Source: CAZJBH01 sp964544485
GTDB taxonomy: Bacteria > Patescibacteriota > Minisyncoccia > Portnoybacterales > UBA2143
Length of the DNA: 27,814 nt
Assembly: GCA_964544485.1 (NCBI GenBank)
Contig: CAZJBH010000005.1
Span: 1 to 27,814 of the forward strand
Reading direction: 5' to 3'
The translations under genes were made by a program, and so were the position numbers. Under the pieces are notes generated by a model. The model ran no database searches. It had not been told where the DNA came from and saw nothing but the letters and a program-made list of their open reading frames with translations. Below are positions 7,101-13,774 of the stretch, piece by piece. Numbering within the stretch: the stretch's first letter is position 1; each line of letters begins with the position of its first letter.

Positions 7101-7880
7101 ATGACAAAGAAAGATTTGTGTAAAGACCAGCGCGAGGAATTGATTGCCAAGTTGACGGCCTTTTTCAAAGGCCTGACAACCGAGACAATCAATGATGTGG
7201 TGGCCGAGGCCAAAAAGCAAGCCGGCGCTGAAACGATTGAAGACCGTAAGAATGAACTAGCCAAACTATTTGACAGCCAGATGGAAATCATTGAATCCAG
7301 ATTGAATTCAATGAATATTCCGTCGGGTTTGATTTTGGAAAAATTTCGGAAGGAACAAGATAAAACTATCCAAAAAATGCTTGAAGTCTGGACAAGATAT
7401 TATCCCAGAGAAACAATCGAAAGTTTGGCGCGCAAAGGTAGACATTTGGGAATTCCGGTGATTTCTCGAGGATATCTCGGAATTTGTGGCCTTATGGCAA
7501 TAGTTCGCAACGGTGACAAGGTAGGCTATACTTACCTTGATCCAAATGAGATGACCGATAACGAAGAAATCCCGAAAAATCCGTATCACATTTACGATGT
7601 TGAGACCGGGAAAGCCACCCTTGGCAAATCACCCGAAGACGCCGAAAAGATTATCAAGAAACAAAATCGTCTGCGCCACATCACTGATGAAGACATCGCT
7701 GTCTGCGTTCACACGGATGTACTATCTGATCACTATCTCTGGAGCACCGGTTCCCGCTGCAGGCATTCGGGCGGGGTGCCGGGTGTCTACCTCAGCGGCG
7801 ATAGGCCGAGGCTCGACTGGCGCTGCGCTGGCGGCTCGGATGGTGGGTGGGGTTCCGCCTCGTGCCGTAGTCGGGCTTAG
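7101..7880 (+). CDS. CPR-type protein with GC-rich C-terminal signature, DUF5701-like
   Basis: A 259-residue soluble protein. Residues 1-110 are mostly helical (TETINDVVAEAKKQAG, RFKKEQ-like charged helices). A middle part reads GIPVISRGYLGICGLMAIV. The last 55 residues are unlike the rest: SDHYLWSTGSRCRHSGGVPG, then DRPRLDWRCAGGSDGGWGSA and SCRSRA. I recall this pattern (LSDH...GSR...GVP...LDW...WGSASC.SR) as the conserved tail of a large CPR family linked to DUF5701, of unknown function; this is from memory. Base composition jumps from AT-rich to GC-rich at about 7745. The start is fixed by AAGGAGGT 6 bases upstream. It has its own promoter and terminator. The +2 frame through the same tail is a shadow. 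Confidence 0.8.
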   Translation: MTKKDLCKDQREELIAKLTAFFKGLTTETINDVVAEAKKQAGAETIEDRKNELAKLFDSQMEIIESRLNSMNIPSGLILEKFRKEQDKTIQKMLEVWTRYYPRETIESLARKGRHLGIPVISRGYLGICGLMAIVRNGDKVGYTYLDPNEMTDNEEIPKNPYHIYDVETGKATLGKSPEDAEKIIKKQNRLRHITDEDIAVCVHTDVLSDHYLWSTGSRCRHSGGVPGVYLSGDRPRLDWRCAGGSDGGWGSASCRSRA

Positions 7881-7941
7881 GTTCTCGGTTTCTCGGACTT
7901 TTTGGTTTCTTGTTCTTTGTTTTGCGCTAAACGCGCACCTA

Positions 7942-7978
7942 AAGGGTAGGTCATTTTTGACCTACCCTTCTTTATTTT
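7942..7978 (+). terminator. Strong intrinsic terminator after the 7101-7880 gene
   Basis: A 12-bp perfect stem (7942-7953 AAGGGTAGGTCA with 7958-7969 TGACCTACCCTT), a TTTT loop and a T-rich tail (7969-7978). About 60 bases of 3' untranslated sequence precede it. Confidence 0.92.
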
Positions 7979-8103
7979 CAAGAACAATCGCGCCTCCATC
8001 ACAAAAACCAACCCCTTTAAGCTTGACTGGAATAAATTAATAGTCTAGAATTTTGCCAAGTTCTTTAACAATCTTAATTTAAGTCTGCGGACGCGAATTA
8101 AGG

Positions 8104-8125
8104 GTCTTTTCTGACAAGAAAAGAC
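8104..8125 (+). promoter_or_regulatory. Leader hairpin upstream of the 8161-9291 gene
   Basis: A 9-bp perfect stem (8104-8112 GTCTTTTCT with 8117-8125 AGAAAAGAC) with a GACA tetraloop. No T run follows, so it is not a terminator. It ends 22 bases before the ribosome binding site and may stabilise the mRNA. I see no convincing promoter in 8041-8100, only a weak TTGCCA. Confidence 0.45.
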
Positions 8126-8160
8126 GAAATCAAAACAGTTACGGCTGAAAGGAGAATCCC

Positions 8161-9291
8161 ATGGAAAAGCAAGAAGAAAAAACAAAACAAAGAATTTCAG
8201 AAGATCTTTATCGTTTTATTGATCATTATTTATCCAGACCAGAAAATAAAAAAGCTAAAAATTTCTTTCTTCGAGAACTAATTCATCAAATAGTTTTTTC
8301 TCTAGATTATCAAGAAAAAAAAGAAAAGCTTAAAAAACTATTTAAACAGGCTTGTTCCAATAAAGATGATAATGCAGCTATTGCCATTCTGAATATTTTA
8401 AATAGTATAGCTGAAATAACAGAGAAACAAAAAGAATTTATAGATTGGCTGATGGAAATCTATTGGCAAATTCCAGAAAAAGAATATGTAAGCATACCAA
8501 TTTCACCAGATGCTTTTCTTAAAACAAGATCCTATATCCTGCAAAACATAGCAACGAATTGGTACCCCTTTAACTCTGATATAAAGCGAGAACAAGCAAA
8601 CAAAGCTTTTAGATTTTTGATTGCAGCGCACACTCCTCAATTTATTCCTAAAAATAGCCGAGCATACCAATGTCCTTATGGATTTGATAAAAAATCTGAA
8701 GGGCATGCTTGTTCTAAGAAAATAAAAAAGAAAATAGAAGAATTAATCAGAGAACGAGATTTGTTTTTTGACTTAAAAAAGCTAGAAAAATGGATATATG
8801 AACCTGGTTTACCCCAAGAAATTGCCGAAACCCTAGCCATTGCCCGGGTTAAAAAAGGCTCTTGGAAAAAAGATTTAGTCAATACAGAAATAACAGATGC
8901 TTTTGACACAACTCAATGGAGCAAAGGCGCCCAGATATATTATGGAAAACAAGGAGAAGCCCTTAATAGGATCGACGCTTTAATGCAAAAACTTATCTAT
9001 CAAGATATGATTAATGATTTTGTTCATAACATAAAAAAAATCGGAAAGTCAAACTATGTCCTTGGAGAAAAAATATTCAATTATGAACTTACTAAAATTA
9101 TTTTGGTTATTAACTTGGACAAAAAAGAAATCTCCAAAGAACTTTTCGAAGATAATTTCAAACGAGCCGTAAAACATCTTAAGAAATTTATTCAAGAACA
9201 AAAACAAAACCTAAAACCAATCTTTCAAGAAATTGAACTATACATGCATTACAAACAAATTATGCATTTAAATCAAAGTTTTAAACTATAA
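8161..9291 (+). CDS. Hypothetical 376-residue helical protein
   Basis: I do not recognise this protein. It is almost entirely helical, Lys/Glu/Ile-rich, with no signal peptide or membrane helix. A mid-protein element around residues 175-195 contains CPYGFDKKSEGHACSKK, two cysteines plus His that could hold a metal. The C-terminal third is a long series of amphipathic helices (KRAVKHLKKFIQEQKQNL). A start at ATG 8161 is supported by AAAGGAGA at 8148-8154. The composition is as AT-rich as the core genes, unlike the 1571 and 7101 genes. It is flanked by terminators on both sides and is monocistronic. Confidence 0.82.
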   Translation: MEKQEEKTKQRISEDLYRFIDHYLSRPENKKAKNFFLRELIHQIVFSLDYQEKKEKLKKLFKQACSNKDDNAAIAILNILNSIAEITEKQKEFIDWLMEIYWQIPEKEYVSIPISPDAFLKTRSYILQNIATNWYPFNSDIKREQANKAFRFLIAAHTPQFIPKNSRAYQCPYGFDKKSEGHACSKKIKKKIEELIRERDLFFDLKKLEKWIYEPGLPQEIAETLAIARVKKGSWKKDLVNTEITDAFDTTQWSKGAQIYYGKQGEALNRIDALMQKLIYQDMINDFVHNIKKIGKSNYVLGEKIFNYELTKIILVINLDKKEISKELFEDNFKRAVKHLKKFIQEQKQNLKPIFQEIELYMHYKQIMHLNQSFKL

Positions 9292-9299
9292 CATCGCCT

Positions 9300-9328
9300 A
9301 CCCTGCTAAAATAATAGCAGGGTTTTTT
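9300..9328 (+). terminator. Intrinsic terminator after the 8161-9291 gene
   Basis: A 9-bp stem (9300-9308 ACCCTGCTA with 9315-9323 TAGCAGGGT), a 6-base loop and a T run at 9323-9328. Confidence 0.9.
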
Positions 9329-9339
9329 AATTCTGTAAT

Positions 9340-9367
9340 TTGATATTGCCCTTAAAAATGATATACT
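9340..9367 (+). promoter_or_regulatory. Promoter of the dnaE-thrS cluster with a very short leader
   Basis: TTGATA at 9340-9345, a 16-base spacer and TATACT at 9362-9367. The dnaE ATG is at 9379, only 11 bases after the -10 box, so the leader would be about 4-5 bases. The AAAGG at 9371-9375 would then be at or outside the transcript's 5' end. Confidence 0.7.
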
Positions 9368-9378
9368 AGAAAAGGTTT

Positions 9379-10599
9379 ATGAAATTTACTCATCTTCATG
9401 TTCACTCCCATTATTCTCTCTTAGACGGACTGGCTAAAATTGACCAGATTCTTGACGCTTGCCAAGAATTAAAAATGCCTTCCATTGCCTTAACTGACCA
9501 CGGATCCACCTATGGATTGGTAGAATTTTTTATTAAAGCCAAAAAACGCGGAGTTAAACCAATCCTTGGAGTAGAAGCATATTTAACCCCTGATTCGCGC
9601 CATGAAAAAAGACCAAATATTGACACCAAAAGATTCCACTTAATTCTTTTGGTTAAAGATAAAACTGGCTATCAAAATCTAGTTAAATTGGTTACTCAAT
9701 CATATTTAGAAGGATTCTATTACAAGCCCAGAATTGATAAAGAAATCTTAAAAAAACACAGCCAGGGATTAATCGGGTCTTCAGCTTGTTTAGCCGGAGA
9801 AATTCCTCGGGCAATCACTAACGGACAAATAGATAAAGCGGAAAAACTAGCTTTAGAATATCAAGAAATTTTTGGCAAAGGCAATTTCTATTTAGAAATC
9901 CAGCATCATCCCGGACTCCCTGAACAAGAACCAGCTAACCAAGAAATTATTAAAATAGCTAAAAAGCATAAGATTCCTTTAATTGCCACGAATGACTGCC
10001 ATTATGTTAATCCAGAAGACAGATCAGCCCAAGATGTTTTAATGAGCATTCAAACCGATAAAAAAGTAGATGATCGCGACCGCTTAAGCATGAAAGCTGA
10101 TGATTTTTCCATTCGCTCTCAAGAACAAATGATTAAAGATTTTAAAGATATCCCGGAAGCGATTGAAAATACCCAGAAAATCGTAGACCAGTGCAATTTT
10201 GAATTTAAATTAGGAGAATACCAGCTTCCTCATTTTGAAGTTCCAAATAATCTTTCAGACGAAGAACATCTTAAAAATTTATGCAATCAAGGAATCAAAG
10301 AACGCTATGGAAATAGTCTAAAGAATAAAAAAGAAATTCAAGAAAGATTAAAATATGAATTAAAAGTAATCCAAACCACTGGTTTTGCTTCATATTTCTT
10401 AATTGTTCAAGATTTTGTTAATTGGGCTAAATCCCAAGGAATCGGAACCGGACCCGGGCGCGGCTCAGCAGCTGGTTCAATTGTCGCCTATTTAATCGGC
10501 ATTACAGAAATTGACCCGCTTAAATATGATTTGCTCTTTGAGCGATTCTTAAGTGTAGATGAAAAGCCTTTTATTGACAAAAAAGATTTTGGTTTATGA
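9379..10599 (+). CDS. dnaE: DNA polymerase III alpha subunit, N-terminal piece of a split dnaE
   Basis: This is the first 406 residues of the replicative polymerase. Residues 1-270 form a PHP domain with its metal-binding motifs (HLHVHSHYSLLDG, ALTDHGSTYG, PLIATNDCHYV), so a PHP proofreading activity is possible. The palm domain starts after about 285 and includes the phosphate-binding loop GTGPGRGSAAGS (356-367; the family's GS motif is G362-S363) and LLFERFL (385-391). In normal DnaE this is followed within about 8 residues by the catalytic PDIDLDF. Here a foreign tail, SVDEKPFIDKKDFGL, ends in TGA, the only TGA stop I see in the window. The TGA overlaps the ATG of the endonuclease gene (ATGA). 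None of the three catalytic aspartates is present. Confidence 0.95.
   Translation: MKFTHLHVHSHYSLLDGLAKIDQILDACQELKMPSIALTDHGSTYGLVEFFIKAKKRGVKPILGVEAYLTPDSRHEKRPNIDTKRFHLILLVKDKTGYQNLVKLVTQSYLEGFYYKPRIDKEILKKHSQGLIGSSACLAGEIPRAITNGQIDKAEKLALEYQEIFGKGNFYLEIQHHPGLPEQEPANQEIIKIAKKHKIPLIATNDCHYVNPEDRSAQDVLMSIQTDKKVDDRDRLSMKADDFSIRSQEQMIKDFKDIPEAIENTQKIVDQCNFEFKLGEYQLPHFEVPNNLSDEEHLKNLCNQGIKERYGNSLKNKKEIQERLKYELKVIQTTGFASYFLIVQDFVNWAKSQGIGTGPGRGSAAGSIVAYLIGITEIDPLKYDLLFERFLSVDEKPFIDKKDFGL
10345..10554 (+). repeat. Intact copy of the duplicated palm segment (upstream dnaE piece)
   Basis: This codes for residues 323-392 of the upstream piece, from RLKYELKVI through GTGPGRGSAAGS and IVAYLIGIT to FERFLS. 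It matches the DnaE consensus throughout. The degenerate partner is at 11608-11787. Confidence 0.75.
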
Positions 10600-11784
10600 T
10601 TCAAAAAAAATGTCTTTATTGCAATAACGAATTTCAAGTGTCTAATTATAGAAGGGACTCGGCTTCTTTTTGTTCCACAAAATGCTATAATCTGCATCGA
10701 GCAAAACAAGCGTATTATAAAATTTGTCCTATTTGCAAAGTAAAATTCATTAATTCTCGGAAAACGCGTAATAAAAAATACTGTAGTCAAAAATGTCAAA
10801 CAAAAGCAAGGCGAAAATATGATTACAAGGATAAAATTTGTTCTTTTTGCGGAAAAAAATTTAAATTTAATCCTAAAAATCCCAACCAAGAATTTTGTAA
10901 CAATATTTGTAATACTAAAAATCGAGCCTATCAAGTCAATGAAAATTTTTTTAAAAAAATTGATTCAGAAGGAAAAGCTTATTTACTCGGAGCCTTTTTT
11001 TCTGACGGGAATATAGCAAAAAACAAAAATTACATTTCTATCTCTTCAAACGACAAGGATTTAATTAAAACTTTTAAAAAACTAATAAAAACAAATCATC
11101 CTATTTATTGCTATAAAAAATCGTTTTCTTTAATTCTTTGTAATAAAACATTAAAAGAATCTTTAATTAAATTAGGGCTGATGCCCGCTAAAAGTTATCA
11201 TGAATTATCTATTCCCAATTTATCTAAAAAATTAATTAGACATTTTATTAGAGGTGTTTACGACGGAGATGGCAGCTATTATTTAAGTAGCCACGAAAAT
11301 AAATATACTTATTTATACGCTTCTCTTAGCTGTAATTCTCTTAATTTTTCTAATCAAATAAAAAAACTTTTAGAAAAAGAACTTAATATTAATTTTCATA
11401 AAGTCAGACTCGATAAAAAACCCATGCAACATCAATGTTACCAATTAAGATTATCTCGACAACAAGATGTAAAAAAATTTATTAATTACTTATATAAAGA
11501 TTCGAATTACTGCTTAAAAAGAAAATATGACTTGATAAAAAAATTCTATGGAAAAATTTAAAGAAATTAAAAAAATTTGCAGACAAAAAAAGAACCTTGA
11601 TCAAAAAAGGATAGAAGAAGAATTAAATCAGATAGAAGAATATGAATTAACTGATCAATTTTATCAACTCTATAAAGACAAAAAACAAGGCGAAAAAAAC
11701 GAAATTAACAGCCTAGTGGCTTATGCCTTAGGAATAACTAAAAAACATCCAGAAAAAAAGTTCTCTCCCAATAAAAAATTTGTT
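10552..11784 (+). mobile_element. Homing-endonuclease insertion that splits dnaE
   Basis: Comparison with the family consensus LLFERFLN-x-x-RISMPDIDLDF shows that the two dnaE halves would join as FERFL (ending at 10551) to NTRISMPD (from 11785), leaving 1233 extra bases (411 codons). The extra sequence holds a short tail on the first piece, the endonuclease gene, and a leader coding for about 80 residues fused in frame to the second piece. The right boundary is uncertain because that leader is itself a degenerate dnaE duplicate; the strictly foreign part may be only 10552-11561. The endonuclease region is more AT-rich than the flanking dnaE. Confidence 0.65.
10596..11561 (+). CDS. LAGLIDADG homing endonuclease with three N-terminal zinc fingers
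   Basis: A 321-residue protein. Residues 1-110 carry three repeated CxxC...CxxxC fingers: C6/C9-C26/C30, C44/C47-C63/C67 and C82/C85-C101/C105. Each begins CxxCxxxF and closes with F/YCxxxC, and they are likely DNA-contacting. Residues 125-321 are a monomeric two-motif LAGLIDADG core: LLGAFFSDG (130-138, acid D137) and IRGVYDGDG (218-226, acid D225). Both catalytic acids are present, so the enzyme is probably active. The expected target is a long asymmetric site in uninterrupted dnaE. The gene overlaps the upstream dnaE stop by 4 bases and the downstream start by 14, so it is probably translated by coupling. It has no Shine-Dalgarno sequence. Confidence 0.93.
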   Translation: MIQKKCLYCNNEFQVSNYRRDSASFCSTKCYNLHRAKQAYYKICPICKVKFINSRKTRNKKYCSQKCQTKARRKYDYKDKICSFCGKKFKFNPKNPNQEFCNNICNTKNRAYQVNENFFKKIDSEGKAYLLGAFFSDGNIAKNKNYISISSNDKDLIKTFKKLIKTNHPIYCYKKSFSLILCNKTLKESLIKLGLMPAKSYHELSIPNLSKKLIRHFIRGVYDGDGSYYLSSHENKYTYLYASLSCNSLNFSNQIKKLLEKELNINFHKVRLDKKPMQHQCYQLRLSRQQDVKKFINYLYKDSNYCLKRKYDLIKKFYGKI

Positions 11785-13773
11785 AACACTAGAATTTCTA
11801 TGCCAGATATTGATTTAGACTTTGCTGACGACCGGCGCGATGAAGTAATTAGGTATGTAGCTCATAAATATGGAGATGATCATGTCGCGCAAATCATTAC
11901 TTTTGGAACCATGGCTGCTAGAGCCGCGGTACGCGATGTTGGCCGAGCTATGGATTATGCATATACTTTTTGCGATCAAACCGCTAAAATGATTCCTTTT
12001 GGCATGTCTTTAGAAGAAGCCATTAATGACTCTCCAGAACTGCACCAGGCTTATGAAACTGATGAAAATACCAAAACCTTGATTGATATGGCTAAAAAAA
12101 TGGAAGGGGTTGCCCGGCATGCTTCAACTCACGCAGCCGCAGTAGTGATTACCAAAGACCCATTGGATGAATTAGTCCCAACTCAACATCCAACCCAGAA
12201 TGATGAAGCAATTGTAACTCAATATGAAATGCACGCGATTGAAGATTTGGGCTTGCTCAAAATGGATTTCTTAGGCCTGCGCACCTTAACTGTCATGCAA
12301 AATACAGTTAATTTAATTACTAAAAATCATAATCAATACATTGATTTTAATAACTTGCCTCTAGACGACAAAGAAACTTTTAAACTGTTGCGAGCTGGCA
12401 ATACTACAGGCGTCTTTCAATTGGAATCACAAGGCATGAAAAAAAATTTAAAAGAATTAAAACCAAATGTTTTTGAAGACATTATTGCTATGGTTGCGCT
12501 TTATCGACCCGGACCAATGGAATTTATTCCTGAATTCATTGCCCGCAAACATGGAGAACAAAAAGTTGAATATCTCCATCCAAAATTAGAACCAATTCTT
12601 AAAGATACTTACGGAATTTGTATTTATCAGGAACAGTTGATGCAGATTGCCAGAGATTTAGCCGGCTTTAGTTTGGCTGAAGCAGATGTTTTACGCAAAG
12701 CAGTTGGCAAAAAAATCAAAAAACTGCTAGACGAACAAAAAGAAAAAATGATTGACGGAATGGTTAAAAATGATATTGAAAAAAGATTAGCTAAAAAAAT
12801 CTGGCAAACGATTGAACCATTTGCTCAATATGGTTTTAATAAGGCGCATTCAGCTTGTTATGGAATGATTGGCTACCAAACCGCCTACTTAAAAGCCCAT
12901 TATCCGACTGAATTTATGGCTGCAACCATGGCTTCAGAACAAAATGACATTGAAAGAATCGCTTTTTTAGTCAGCGAAACCAGAAAAATGGATATTCAAG
13001 TTTTACCGCCAAATATTAATCAAAGCGATAAAAATTTCGCCCCTTCAGAAAACATGGTCATTCGATTCGGTTTAAACGCAATTAAAAATGTTGGACATAA
13101 TGTAGTTTCCGCGATTGTGGATGAAAGAAAAAAGAACGGCAAATATATTAATATCAATGATTTTATTGAACGAGTCCACTCCAAAGATTTAAACAAAAAA
13201 TCTTTAGAAAGTTTGATTAAATGCGGAGCTATGGATGAATTTGGCGAACGCAATCAGCTTTTAGCTGCCATGGATCAAATGTTAAATTTAGCCCGAGAAA
13301 CCCAAAAAGCTAAAAATAACGGACAATTTAGCTTGTTTGCTGACCAGCCGAATAATTCGGTTAATTTCAAACTTCCTCAAGTTCATCCAGCAGAAAAAAA
13401 AGAATGTTTAGCCTGGGAAAAAGAACTGCTCGGCCTATACATCTCAGAACATCCGCTTAAGTATTATAAAGAAAAATTTGAAAAAGAAACTTTATTCATC
13501 AAAAATATTAGCCATAATCATGTTGGCAAAAGGCTTCGCTTAGGCGGAATAGTCAGTAAAATTCAAAAAATTACCACCAAGCGCGGAGAATTAATGCTCT
13601 TTGTTGAATTAGAAGATTTAACCGGCAAAACCGAAGTTTTAGTTTTCCCAAATGTCCTGGAAAAAAGCGCGACTGCCTGGCAAGAAGATAAAATCATTAT
13701 GGTTAACGGACGCTTAAGCGATCGATTTGGCAACTTGAAAATTCTATGCGATAGTGTTAAAGTTGTAGAATAA
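11548..13773 (+). CDS. dnaE: DNA polymerase III alpha subunit, C-terminal piece of a split dnaE
   Basis: A 741-residue protein with everything downstream of the split. Residues 1-80 are the degenerate duplicate. Catalytic SMPDIDLDFADDRRDEV follows with D87 and D89, and the third acid is D240 in LKMDFLGLRTL. Fingers motifs include GVFQLESQGM, VALYRPGPMEF, YGICIYQEQLMQIARDLAGF and FAQYGFNKAHSACYG. Helix-hairpin-helix repeats lie around 510-580. The clamp-binding motif QFSLF is at 593-597, and an OB fold (GGIVSKIQKITTKRGELM) fills the last 85 residues. No tau-binding domain follows, as in short DnaE proteins. Pieces together total 1147 residues. The ATG lies 14 bases inside the endonuclease gene, with no ribosome binding site, and the next gene is 1 base away. 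Confidence 0.95.
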   Translation: MEKFKEIKKICRQKKNLDQKRIEEELNQIEEYELTDQFYQLYKDKKQGEKNEINSLVAYALGITKKHPEKKFSPNKKFVNTRISMPDIDLDFADDRRDEVIRYVAHKYGDDHVAQIITFGTMAARAAVRDVGRAMDYAYTFCDQTAKMIPFGMSLEEAINDSPELHQAYETDENTKTLIDMAKKMEGVARHASTHAAAVVITKDPLDELVPTQHPTQNDEAIVTQYEMHAIEDLGLLKMDFLGLRTLTVMQNTVNLITKNHNQYIDFNNLPLDDKETFKLLRAGNTTGVFQLESQGMKKNLKELKPNVFEDIIAMVALYRPGPMEFIPEFIARKHGEQKVEYLHPKLEPILKDTYGICIYQEQLMQIARDLAGFSLAEADVLRKAVGKKIKKLLDEQKEKMIDGMVKNDIEKRLAKKIWQTIEPFAQYGFNKAHSACYGMIGYQTAYLKAHYPTEFMAATMASEQNDIERIAFLVSETRKMDIQVLPPNINQSDKNFAPSENMVIRFGLNAIKNVGHNVVSAIVDERKKNGKYININDFIERVHSKDLNKKSLESLIKCGAMDEFGERNQLLAAMDQMLNLARETQKAKNNGQFSLFADQPNNSVNFKLPQVHPAEKKECLAWEKELLGLYISEHPLKYYKEKFEKETLFIKNISHNHVGKRLRLGGIVSKIQKITTKRGELMLFVELEDLTGKTEVLVFPNVLEKSATAWQEDKIIMVNGRLSDRFGNLKILCDSVKVVE
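11608..11787 (+). repeat. Degenerate copy of the palm segment (downstream dnaE piece)
   Basis: This codes for residues 21-80 of the downstream piece. RIEEELNQI (21-29) aligns without gaps to RLKYELKVI (323-331) of the upstream piece. Residues 54-80 (NSLVAYALGITKKHPEKK, then FSPNKKFVN) align without gaps to residues 366-392 (GSIVAYLIGITEIDPLKY, then DLLFERFLS), with 10 of 27 identical. Between these blocks the GPGRGSAAG loop is deleted. The DNA has diverged at most third positions, so the duplication is old. Confidence 0.75.
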
Positions 13774-13774
13774 T

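Noticed and set aside
7597..8040. Forward ORF over the GC-rich tail of the 7101 gene
   Set aside because: It is the +2 shadow of the conserved tail, continues through a strong terminator and has no ribosome binding site.
8041..8160. Riboswitch or small RNA in the 120-base leader before the 8161 gene
   Set aside because: Only one 9-bp hairpin is visible, with no recognised riboswitch core and no terminator-like alternative structure.
10597..10745. TGA read as glycine (SR1/Gracilibacteria code), extending the first dnaE piece
   Set aside because: Reading through the TGA gives about 48 unrelated residues and then TAA. It does not lead into the downstream dnaE frame, and other genes in the window need no recoding.
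11562..11782. Group I intron core downstream of the endonuclease gene
   Set aside because: No P7/P3 consensus pairing (GACTA...ATAGTC type) could be found by eye, and the region reads as protein with DnaE-like blocks. It is kept only as an alternative to be tested.
10552..11784. A split or continuous intein in DnaE
   Set aside because: After FERFL the first residue is Ser, but no block A (C/S-L-x-G-D-T), no block B His and no VYDLTV-like block F or HN end is visible. The frame is broken twice. The last residues before the extein (FVN-T) could superficially fit an intein end, but the preceding sequence aligns to the DnaE palm. The known cyanobacterial split site (before CFNKSHS) is intact here as YGFNKAHS.
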